A stretch of 5,353 nucleotides of DNA from Lachnospiraceae bacterium UBA7225 (GCA_002473385.1 DKTR01000115.1:1-5353), one strand, 5' to 3'; counted from the stretch's first letter, positions 1 to 5,353 are shown. Translations and numbers: made by a program. Notes: a model not told the origin generated them from the letters alone.

Positions 1-42
<42 letters not shown>

Positions 43-102
43 AGGTAGGAGAGATATAAAAAACCGAAATCATTCTTTATCCTCACTTCTACGACAACAG
101 AA

Positions 103-131
103 ATTATATAGTATCTTTTCGCAGATGTCAA
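103..131 (-). promoter_or_regulatory. Consensus sigma-A promoter for tRNA-Phe
   Basis: On the minus strand there is a perfect TTGACA (131-126), a 17-bp spacer and a perfect TATAAT (108-103). The predicted start is near position 96, giving a 5' leader of about 54 nt before the mature tRNA. Upstream of the -35, positions about 132-180 are rich in A and T runs and could act as an UP element, as is common for stable-RNA genes. Promoter elements are read directly; the UP-element role is inferred. Confidence 0.85.
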
Positions 132-156
132 GAAAAACTTCGAAAAACATTTTTAC

Positions 157-184
157 TTGCTTTTTCAAAAAAAATGATTATAAT
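157..184 (+). promoter_or_regulatory. Putative promoter of the four-gene operon
   Basis: A perfect -10 TATAAT lies at 179-184, preceded after 16 bp by a weak -35-like TTGCTT at 157-162. The predicted start is about 191, so the 5' leader would be only about 14 nt, just enough to carry the ribosome binding site of the first gene. This promoter is divergent from the tRNA-Phe promoter; the two -35 boxes are 25 bp apart (132-156). With a poor -35 and a perfect -10 it should be weaker than the tRNA promoter, or depend on another factor. Confidence 0.6.
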
Positions 185-191
185 AGCGTCG

Positions 192-197
192 AAGAGG
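192..197 (+). promoter_or_regulatory. Ribosome binding site fixing the first gene's start at 205
   Basis: AAGAGG at 192-197 lies 7 nt before the ATG at 205. An in-frame GTG at 199 would leave only one base after the Shine-Dalgarno motif, so it is not a credible start, and the ATG is chosen. Confidence 0.7.
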
Positions 198-204
198 TGT
201 GTTT

Positions 205-657
205 ATGAATAGTCTGACATTACGAAAATGGATGTGCCGTCTGCTTGTATTGATTTTAACCTTATCCGGAATGTGCCTGGAAGAAGCGGAAGCTGATTTT
301 TCATACACAGGCATGGAGCAGGAGGCATGTGCCCGGCATATCAGACGGGGAGAACGTCCGCTGGTTGACTGGGAAATCTGTACGGATGAACAGATGGGAA
401 ACGAGACACCGGATGCCTATATGCAGCGGACGGTCCGCAGCCGTAAGACTGCAGAGAGCAGGGATGTTCTGAATCTGGTGAAGGGATATCCGTGCTGCGC
501 GCTGGCATCGTTTGAGCGGCGCTGCGCAGAGCAGGTGAGGAAGAACACTGGCAGAAGTATTGCTGTCTGGTATGCGCACCGGCAGGATGGTAAAAAGAGC
601 AGCCTCAGCATTTCTGATTGGGAAAACGAATGTGTTTTCGGAAAAGAAATTGACTGA
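205..657 (+). CDS. Small exported hypothetical protein with six mature cysteines
   Basis: I do not recognise a family for this 150-residue protein. The N-terminus looks like a Sec signal peptide: a basic start with Arg8, Lys9 and Arg12, a hydrophobic core at about 13-25 (LLVLILTLSG), and a signal peptidase I site Ala28-Glu-Ala30 before Asp31. The mature part of about 120 residues has six cysteines (42, 59, 97, 98, 107, 143), an even number that could form three disulfides, including a vicinal Cys97-Cys98 pair. It is otherwise polar and rich in Arg and Glu, with no membrane segment or repeat. Two more cysteines (11 and 24) lie in the signal region; SGMC around Cys24 is a poor lipobox. It is the first gene of the likely operon, and its TGA stop overlaps the ribosome binding site of the transporter gene 12 nt downstream, suggesting coupled translation. 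A periplasmic-type or surface partner of the transporter is possible but is inference from gene order only. Confidence 0.75.
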   Translation: MNSLTLRKWMCRLLVLILTLSGMCLEEAEADFSYTGMEQEACARHIRRGERPLVDWEICTDEQMGNETPDAYMQRTVRSRKTAESRDVLNLVKGYPCCALASFERRCAEQVRKNTGRSIAVWYAHRQDGKKSSLSISDWENECVFGKEID

Positions 658-669
658 GGAGGAAAATTT

Positions 670-2019
670 ATGGTAGCACAGATAGTAGCTGTGACAATTT
701 TTATTGTAATGTTTGCGCTGATCATATCAGAAAAAATAGAGCGTCATGTGGCATCTCTGGGGTGCGGTCTGCTGATGCTGATACTTGTATTCGGTGTCTG
801 CATGCACAGCGGTTCGGCGGTGCTCAATACGTTGAATGTGGGCAGTATCTTCACGCCGGGCTTCTGGTATTCGGCGGGAGAGACTTCTGAGAGTCCGGCA
901 GGCATTAACTGGGAAACAATTTTTTTCATCACAGGCATGATGGTGATGGTAGAGGGAATGGGAAGAGCCGGATTTTTCCGCTGGCTTTGCCTGTGTATCG
1001 CAAGGCTTGTAAAATATAAAGCGGTGCGGATTTTTATTACCTTTATGATGATGTCGTTCGTGCTGGCAATGTTTATCGACAGCATTACTGTAATTCTGTT
1101 TCTGGCGGCTGTTACAGTAGAGCTGGCGCGGCTTTTGCAGTTTAATCCGGTTCCGGTGATTCTGGCAGAAGTGTTCTGTGCGAATCTGGGAGGATCGGCA
1201 ACTATGTGCGGAGATCCGCCCAATATCATTATCGGAACGTCCCTTGGCTATACATTTAGTGATTTTGTGACGAACACAGGACTGATTGCCCTGATCTGTC
1301 TGGTATTTGTCATCATTTATTTTTACATATGCTTCCGCAGGGAGCTGGGCAGCGGGCAGACGGATGTGCAGGTATCGTCATTGAATCCGGGAGACGCTAT
1401 TGAAAATAAGAAGGATTTTACTATTAGCTGCATGATCTTTGCAGTTACAGTGGTTCTGCTGGTAACGCACGCGCAGACGGGGCTTACCGTTTCCACCATT
1501 GGTACGGTTATCGGTATTGTTACGCTGATTACGGCGGGCAGGGATGCTGTGGTGCTGCTCAAAAAGGTAGACTACAAGACACTGGTATTCTTTATCGGGC
1601 TGTTTGTGGTAGTCGGCGGTCTGGAGCAGACGGGCATTCTGGAGGTGATTGCCGGATTTATCGCTGACATCAGCGAAGGCAACGCAATGCTGATGATTGC
1701 TATTGTGCTGTGGATTTCCGCGGTTGCCAGCGCATTTGTGGACAATATCCCGTTTGCGGCAACCATGATTCCGATTATTAAGAGCCTGGCGGCATCGCAG
1801 GGCGTAGCGCTGCCAGTGCTGGCGTGGACACTGGCGATTGGAACTGATATCGGGGGAAGCGCGACACCAATCGGGGCTTCGGCGAATGTTGTCGGTATTT
1901 CCGTGGCAGCGAAAAATGGACATATGATCGGATGGGGCAGATACTGCCGGTATATGGCGCCTGCCACAATTCTGGTGGTGCTGATTTCGATGGTGTGCAT
2001 TTATCTGCGTTATTTTTAG
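670..2019 (+). CDS. ArsB/NhaD/SLC13-like (ion transporter superfamily) permease
   Basis: A 449-residue polytopic membrane protein of the ion transporter superfamily, the group containing ArsB, NhaD, CitMHS and the P (OCA2) protein. Hydrophobic segments fill most of the chain, with a polar cytoplasmic-like loop at about 222-250 dividing it in two. Two related halves are visible: FIDSITVILFL (135-145) corresponds to FVDNIPFAATM (357-367), and GGSATMCGDPPNIIIG (174-189) to GGSATPIGASANVVG (395-409). The GDPPN motif is typical of the ArsB/P-protein branch. Length matches the family (about 420-450). Members exchange ions or carry anions such as arsenite, dicarboxylates or Na+/H+; the substrate here cannot be told from sequence. 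AGGAGG at 657-662, 7 nt before ATG 670, supports the start. The gene sits between the small exported protein and two kinase-like genes, with 12-nt gaps on both sides. No arsR, arsA or arsC neighbour is seen, so an arsenite role is not favoured. Confidence 0.88.
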   Translation: MVAQIVAVTIFIVMFALIISEKIERHVASLGCGLLMLILVFGVCMHSGSAVLNTLNVGSIFTPGFWYSAGETSESPAGINWETIFFITGMMVMVEGMGRAGFFRWLCLCIARLVKYKAVRIFITFMMMSFVLAMFIDSITVILFLAAVTVELARLLQFNPVPVILAEVFCANLGGSATMCGDPPNIIIGTSLGYTFSDFVTNTGLIALICLVFVIIYFYICFRRELGSGQTDVQVSSLNPGDAIENKKDFTISCMIFAVTVVLLVTHAQTGLTVSTIGTVIGIVTLITAGRDAVVLLKKVDYKTLVFFIGLFVVVGGLEQTGILEVIAGFIADISEGNAMLMIAIVLWISAVASAFVDNIPFAATMIPIIKSLAASQGVALPVLAWTLAIGTDIGGSATPIGASANVVGISVAAKNGHMIGWGRYCRYMAPATILVVLISMVCIYLRYF

Positions 2020-2031
2020 GAGGCGAAGAGC

Positions 2032-2628
2032 ATGGAGAGACAACTGATCATTTCCGTTGGACGTGAATTTGGCAGTGGCGGTCATGTGATCGCCGAGAAC
2101 CTGGCGCGCAGGTTTGAGCTGCCGCTGTACGACTACAATCTTCTGGAGCATATTGCTGAGGAAAGAGACATTACGCATGAGGAACTGAAGAGATACGATG
2201 AAAAACCGAAATCCAGGCTGTTTTCCCGGACAGTGCGCGGACATTCGAACTCCATCCAGGAGCATGTGGCGCAAATGCAGTTTGATTATCTCAGACAGAT
2301 GGAGCGGGATGGAAGATCCTTCGTGATCGTCGGGCGCTGTGCAGAGACGATTCTAAAGGGAAATCCCGGTCTGGTGACGATTTTTATTCTGGGCGATATG
2401 GAATGTAAGGTGAAGCGCGTCATGGAAAAATACGGGCTTTCTGAGCGGGAGGCACAGCAGATGTGCAAAAAAGAAGATTGGGAGAGAAAGTACTATCACA
2501 ATTACTTCTGTCCGGGGCAGTGGGGGGATTCCCGGAACTACGATCTGTCTGTCAACAGCAGCCGGCTTGGATTGGAAAAAACTGCGGATATGCTGGAGAG
2601 ATTTATAAGAACCAGGATGCAATTTTAG
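2032..2628 (+). CDS. Cytidylate-kinase-like protein, first tandem copy
   Basis: A 198-residue cytoplasmic protein of the cytidylate kinase-like family (Cytidylate_kin2 type). Visible signatures: a P-loop-like GREFGSGGH at 10-18 following strand QLIISV, LPLYD at 30-34, RLFSR at 62-66, VIVGRCAET at 98-106 (the position of the GRD motif of true CMP kinases), and WGDSRNYD at 164-171 leading into NSSRLG at 175-180. The expected Walker A Lys-Ser/Thr is replaced by Gly17-His18, which as I recall is a trait of this family, so CMP kinase activity is not assured. A real phosphotransfer role on an unknown substrate is equally possible. AGGAGG at 2018-2023, 8 nt before ATG 2032, gives the start and overlaps the transporter stop codon (TAG 2017-2019). 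It lies in an operon with the permease and is followed 27 nt later by a paralogue. The housekeeping CMP kinase is normally a separate, larger gene (about 220 residues). Confidence 0.87.
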   Translation: MERQLIISVGREFGSGGHVIAENLARRFELPLYDYNLLEHIAEERDITHEELKRYDEKPKSRLFSRTVRGHSNSIQEHVAQMQFDYLRQMERDGRSFVIVGRCAETILKGNPGLVTIFILGDMECKVKRVMEKYGLSEREAQQMCKKEDWERKYYHNYFCPGQWGDSRNYDLSVNSSRLGLEKTADMLERFIRTRMQF

Positions 2629-2655
2629 AGAAAATGTGACAGGGGGAAGAAACTT

Positions 2656-3270
2656 ATGGGTGAACAATTAATTATTTCCGTCGGAAGGGAGTTTGGCAGC
2701 GGCGGTCATGTGATCGCCGGGGCACTTGCAGAGCGTTTCGGGCTGCCGCTGTACGACCATAATCTTCTGGATGAAATCGCAGAGGGAAAAAATGTAGATG
2801 GACAAAGTCTGAAAATGTACGATGAAAAGCACAAAAACAGACTTTTTTCCAGGAAGGTGCGCGGGCATTCTACCTCGATGGAGGATCATGTGGCAGATAT
2901 GCAGTTTGAATTTTTGCAAAAGCTCGCAGGAGAGGGAAAGTCCTTCGTGATAGTCGGGCGGTGTGCGGAGACGAAGCTGCGGAAATATCCGGGTCTGGTG
3001 TCGATTTTTGTGCTGGGGGATGAAAAGTGTAAAATACAGCGCGTTATGGAGAGGTATCATCTCGCAGAGGATGCGGCGAAACAGAAAATGAAAATGGCGG
3101 ACTGGAACCGCAAGCGCTATCACAATTACCACTGTGCGGGTAAGTGGGGCGATTCCCGGAATTATGATTTTTCGATTAACAGCAGCCGGCTTGGCATTGA
3201 AAAGACGGTTGATTTTCTGGAAGAATATATCAGAGAGCGGCAGGCAATGGTAACAGGGCAGCCTGGCTGA
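2656..3270 (+). CDS. Cytidylate-kinase-like protein, second tandem copy
   Basis: A 204-residue paralogue of the preceding gene. By eye the two align without a gap over 198 residues with about 127 identities (roughly 64%). All family signatures are kept at the same positions: GREFGSGGH 10-18, LPLYD 30-34, RLFSR 62-66, VIVGRCAET 98-106, WGDSRNYD 164-171, NSSRLG 175-180. Divergence concentrates at 39-54 and 85-95, in the probable lid or substrate-binding helices, and the C-terminus is six residues longer. Like its partner it lacks the usual Walker A Lys-Ser/Thr. An AGGGGG ribosome binding site at 2641-2646, 9 nt before ATG 2656, supports the start. It is the last gene of the operon; a hairpin covers its final codons and stop. 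The pair could form a heterodimer or have split substrates; this is inference. Confidence 0.87.
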   Translation: MGEQLIISVGREFGSGGHVIAGALAERFGLPLYDHNLLDEIAEGKNVDGQSLKMYDEKHKNRLFSRKVRGHSTSMEDHVADMQFEFLQKLAGEGKSFVIVGRCAETKLRKYPGLVSIFVLGDEKCKIQRVMERYHLAEDAAKQKMKMADWNRKRYHNYHCAGKWGDSRNYDFSINSSRLGIEKTVDFLEEYIRERQAMVTGQPG

Positions 3271-3278
3271 ACTGTTAC
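3250..3278 (+). other. Hairpin spanning the stop codon of the second kinase gene
   Basis: GTAACAG (3250-3256) and CTGTTAC (3272-3278) pair perfectly; inside, CAGC (3259-3262) pairs with GCTG (3266-3269) around a CTG triloop, separated from the outer stem by a GG/AA internal loop. The TGA stop (3268-3270) lies in the stem. No T tract follows, so it is not a normal intrinsic terminator; it may be an mRNA 3'-end stabiliser, a Rho- or processing-related end, or chance. Confidence 0.5.
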
Positions 3279-3306
3279 AGGCAATGCGGCGCGGTTGAAC
3301 GACAGA

Positions 3307-3339
3307 GTAAGAAAACTCTTGACTTTAAGGGATTCTTAC
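3307..3339. repeat. 7-bp inverted repeat around the ileS -35 region
   Basis: GTAAGAA (3307-3313) and TTCTTAC (3333-3339) are perfect inverted copies 19 bp apart. They flank the TTGACT -35 box, and the right arm ends just before the -10 region. This could be an operator for a dimeric or tetrameric regulator, or a chance repeat; there is no T run to make it a terminator. Confidence 0.4.
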
Positions 3340-3350
3340 GGTATTATAAT
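3319..3350 (+). promoter_or_regulatory. ileS promoter ahead of the T-box leader
   Basis: A -35 TTGACT lies at 3319-3324. Two overlapping -10 candidates follow: TATTAT at 3342-3347 with an optimal 17-bp spacer, and TATAAT at 3345-3350 with a 20-bp spacer. The first fits spacing better, the second fits consensus better. Either puts the transcription start at about 3354-3358, a few bases before the base of T-box stem I. Confidence 0.75.
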
Positions 3351-3365
3351 TGCGAATATTTTACA

Positions 3366-3642
3366 TGCTACGACGAAGTCAGTACATCTGCCGTGAACGC
3401 TGCAGCGAGCCGGGGAGGGTGTAAGCCCGGTGCAAGTAACACAGGTGGAATATCCCTTCCGAGCAGCAGGATGGAAAGCGCCGGGGGCGTGAGTAGATTC
3501 TGACGGTTTTCCACCGTTAACCGGAGCGCATATACGTTATTGTGCGGATTCTATTTAAGCGGGCAGTGACACGTATGTTAGTATTTTGTAACAGGTGGTA
3601 TAGCGAGACCCTCGTCCTTTTACGGACGGGGGCTTTATTTTT
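3366..3642 (+). promoter_or_regulatory. T-box riboswitch, isoleucine type, controlling ileS
   Basis: A full T-box leader can be folded by hand. Stem I base TGCT (3366-3369) pairs with AGCA (3465-3468), followed by GA/GA kink-turn bases, then GAAG (3375-3378) with CTTC (3456-3459). The specifier loop has AGTA (3381-3384) opposite GAA (3448-3450), with specifier ATC (Ile) at 3452-3454. Above it CATCTG (3385-3390) pairs with CAGGTG (3442-3447), and the distal stem is GCCGGG (3409-3414) with CCCGGT (3426-3431). Hairpins at 3501-3519 and 3526-3545 lie in the stem II/III region. The T-box core AGGTGGTATAGCGAG (3593-3607) contains the TGGT bulge (3596-3599), which pairs with an ACCA tRNA end. In the antiterminator GCGAG (3603-3607) pairs with CTCGT (3611-3615) and AGG (3593-3595) with CCT (3616-3618), excluding the terminator. 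Uncharged tRNA-Ile is expected to turn ileS on. Confidence 0.93.
3609..3642 (+). terminator. Intrinsic terminator of the ileS T-box leader
   Basis: CCCTCGTCC (3609-3617) pairs with GGACGGGGG (3624-3632) in nine pairs (one G-T) over a TTTTAC loop, followed by CTTTATTTTT (3633-3642). Its 5' arm is shared with the antiterminator, the switch typical of T-boxes. It would also stop read-through from the upstream operon. Confidence 0.92.
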
Positions 3643-3705
3643 CGCAAAAGTATAAAGCTGTGCAGATCCGGCTTTTTGGAGGCGGCACGGCTGCTTTATG
3701 AAAGA

Positions 3706-3713
3706 AAGGAGAG
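3706..3713 (+). promoter_or_regulatory. Ribosome binding site fixing the ileS start at 3719
   Basis: AAGGAGAG at 3706-3713, with its GGAG 7 nt before ATG 3719, selects this start. An in-frame ATG at 3698 would add seven residues, but its nearest GGAGG (3678-3682) is 15 nt away, too far for efficient use. Confidence 0.8.
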
Positions 3714-3718
3714 CATTT

Positions 3719-5353
3719 ATGTACGACAAAGTCTCAACAAATCTGAATTTTGTGGAGCGCGAGAAGAATGTGGAGAAATTCTGGAAGGAAAACCATATCT
3801 TCGAGAAGAGCATTGATAGCCGCAGGGAAGGTCCGGTCTACACATTTTACGACGGACCGCCTACTGCAAATGGCAAGCCGCACATTGGTCATGTGCTGAC
3901 CCGTGTAATCAAGGATATGATCCCGAGATACCGTACGATGAAGGGCTATATGGTTCCGCGCAAGGCGGGATGGGATACGCATGGTCTGCCGGTAGAGCTG
4001 GAAGTGGAAAAGATGCTTGGTCTGGATGGCAAAGACCAGATCGAGGAGTATGGTCTGGTGCCCTTTATTGACAAATGTAAGGAGAGCGTCTGGAAATATA
4101 AGGGAATGTGGGAAGACTTTTCCGGTACAGTCGGATTCTGGGCGGATATGGATGATCCGTATGTCACATATCATGATGAATATATTGAATCAGAATGGTG
4201 GGCGCTGAAGCAGATCTGGGAGAAGGGACTTCTGTACAAGGGCTTTAAGATCGTGCCGTACTGTCCGCGTTGCGGTACCCCGCTTTCCGCGCAGGAGGTA
4301 GCCCAGGGCTATAAGGATGTAAAAGAGCGTTCTGCGATCGTCCGCTTTAAGGTGAAGGATGAGGACGCCTATATTCTGGCATGGACCACCACCCCGTGGA
4401 CGCTGCCCTCCAATCTTGGCCTTTGCGTAAATCCGGCAGAGGAATACGTAAAAGTAAAAATGAAAGAGGACGGCCGTGTATATTACATGGCACATGCGCT
4501 GTGTGACAAAGTACTCGGTGAGGACAATTATGATGTCCTGGAAACTTATGTGGGAACAGATCTGGAATATAAAGAATATGAGCCGCTTTATGACTGTGCT
4601 GCCGTACATGCACAGAAGCAGCATAAGAAGGCTTTTTATGTGACATGCGACAGCTATGTTACGCTGACCGACGGTACCGGTGTCGTTCATATTGCACCGG
4701 CGTTCGGTGAAGACGATGCAAAAGTGGGACGCAAATACGATTTTCCGTTCGTACAGCTCGTAGACGGCAAAGGAAATCTTACGGAAGATACGCCGTTTGG
4801 CGGCATTTTTGTAAAGAAAGCGGATCCGCTTGTGCTGAAGGATCTGGATGAAAGAGGGCTTCTTTTTGATGCACCGAAATTTGAACACAGCTACCCGCAC
4901 TGCTGGCGCTGCGATACGCCGCTTATTTACTATGCACGCGAGTCCTGGTTTATCAAGATGACTGCGGTCAAGGAGGATTTGATTGCGAATAACAACACGA
5001 TCAACTGGATTCCAGAGAGTATCGGGAAAGGGCGTTTCGGCGACTGGCTTGAAAATGTACAGGACTGGGGTATAAGCCGCAATCGCTACTGGGGGACGCC
5101 GCTAAATATCTGGGAGTGCGAGTGCGGGCACCAGCATGCTGTCGGAAGCATTGCGGAGCTTAAGGAAATGTCGGATAACTGCCCGGATGAGATTGAGCTT
5201 CACCGCCCGTATATCGACGAGGTCACGATTCGCTGCCCGAAGTGCGGGAAGCCGATGCACCGTGTGCCGGAGGTGATTGACTGCTGGTTCGATTCCGGCG
5301 CCATGCCGTTTGCGCAGCATCATTATCCGTTTGAGAATAAGGAGCTTTTTGAC
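3719..5353 (+). CDS. ileS: Isoleucyl-tRNA synthetase, IleS2-like, 3' end outside window
   Basis: Class I synthetase that charges tRNA-Ile in the cytoplasm and edits misactivated valine. The frame stays open for 545 codons to the window edge, roughly half of the usual 1030-1050 residues of this class. Seen in order: YDGPPTANGKPHIGHVL (44-60) with HIGH at 55-58; GWDTHGLPVE (84-93); zinc-type CPRC (182-185), paired in the family with CWRC (395-398); the CP1 editing domain with TTTPWTLP (223-230) and GTGVVHIAPAFGEDD (319-333), holding the conserved Asp; GISRNRYWGTP (451-461); a second cysteine set CEC (467-469) and CPKC (506-509); and DCWFDSG (521-527). KMSKS and the anticodon-binding domain lie beyond the window. 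The PTANGKPHIGHVL and VPYCPRCGTPLS wording matches the eukaryote-like IleS2 branch, whose members are often insensitive to mupirocin; that phenotype is inferred. Expression is controlled by the T-box just upstream. Confidence 0.97.
   Translation, partial: MYDKVSTNLNFVEREKNVEKFWKENHIFEKSIDSRREGPVYTFYDGPPTANGKPHIGHVLTRVIKDMIPRYRTMKGYMVPRKAGWDTHGLPVELEVEKMLGLDGKDQIEEYGLVPFIDKCKESVWKYKGMWEDFSGTVGFWADMDDPYVTYHDEYIESEWWALKQIWEKGLLYKGFKIVPYCPRCGTPLSAQEVAQGYKDVKERSAIVRFKVKDEDAYILAWTTTPWTLPSNLGLCVNPAEEYVKVKMKEDGRVYYMAHALCDKVLGEDNYDVLETYVGTDLEYKEYEPLYDCAAVHAQKQHKKAFYVTCDSYVTLTDGTGVVHIAPAFGEDDAKVGRKYDFPFVQLVDGKGNLTEDTPFGGIFVKKADPLVLKDLDERGLLFDAPKFEHSYPHCWRCDTPLIYYARESWFIKMTAVKEDLIANNNTINWIPESIGKGRFGDWLENVQDWGISRNRYWGTPLNIWECECGHQHAVGSIAELKEMSDNCPDEIELHRPYIDEVTIRCPKCGKPMHRVPEVIDCWFDSGAMPFAQHHYPFENKELFD

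Noticed and set aside
142..166. GAAAAA/TTTTTC inverted repeat upstream of the operon promoter.
   Set aside because: It consists only of A and T runs in an AT-rich gap and is expected by chance; an UP-element role fits better.
199..204. GTG at 199 as start of the first gene.
   Set aside because: Only one base would separate it from AAGAGG; ATG at 205 has a normal 7-nt spacing.
265..276. Lipobox reading of SGMC around Cys24 of the first gene, making it a lipoprotein.
   Set aside because: A lipobox needs Leu-like at -3 and Gly/Ala/Ser at -1; here they are Ser and Met. The AEA site at 28-30 fits signal peptidase I better.
1378..2274. Long open frame of 298 codons on the minus strand, opposite the permease and first kinase gene.
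   Set aside because: It lies antisense to two clearly real genes, has no good ribosome binding site or family motif, and its His/Gln/Arg/Asn-rich composition is what reverse reading of these genes gives.
3654..3697. Imperfect pairing AAAGC/GCTTT and GTGC/GCAC between the T-box terminator and the ileS start, or a short stem AAAGC/GCTTT ending at 3675 with a T run.
   Set aside because: The stems are only four to five pairs with large loops or asymmetry; too weak to claim a second attenuator.
4190..4900. Open frame of 236 codons on the minus strand, opposite ileS.
   Set aside because: It is fully antisense to conserved synthetase sequence including the editing domain, with no recognisable domain.

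Overview
The window looks like chromosomal DNA of a low-to-moderate GC Firmicute, most likely a clostridial gut-type organism such as a Lachnospiraceae member. The support is a T-box riboswitch ahead of ileS, strong AGGAGG-type ribosome binding sites, sigma-A-like promoters and the protein families present. The family-level placement is inference from gene style, not from a search.

Layout. Positions 1-42 hold the 5' half of a tRNA-Phe (GAA) gene on the minus strand, cut by the window edge. The AT-rich gap 43-204 carries two divergent promoters: a perfect-consensus one firing left into the tRNA and a weaker one firing right. The right-going promoter starts a tight run of four plus-strand genes with 12, 12 and 27 nt gaps, probably one operon: a small exported protein with six cysteines in its mature part (205-657), an ArsB/NhaD/SLC13-like membrane transporter (670-2019), and two tandem, about 64% identical cytidylate-kinase-like proteins (2032-2628 and 2656-3270).

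The stretch 3271-3718 has no gene. It holds a hairpin across the end of the second kinase gene, a new promoter inside an inverted repeat, and a complete T-box leader with an isoleucine specifier, an antiterminator and an intrinsic terminator. This leader controls ileS, which starts at 3719 and runs off the right edge after 545 codons. It encodes an isoleucyl-tRNA synthetase of the long, eukaryote-like (IleS2) class.

How it works together. The ileS unit is well understood: uncharged tRNA-Ile pairs with the specifier ATC and the TGGT bulge, the antiterminator forms and the synthetase is made. The four-gene operon is the less familiar part. A P-loop-like kinase family whose phosphate-binding loop lacks the usual Lys-Ser/Thr is duplicated beside an ion/anion-type transporter and an unrecognised secreted Cys-containing protein. 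A shared role in uptake or sensing of a small molecule is possible but is only inferred from gene order. I see no mobile element, CRISPR array or phage gene.
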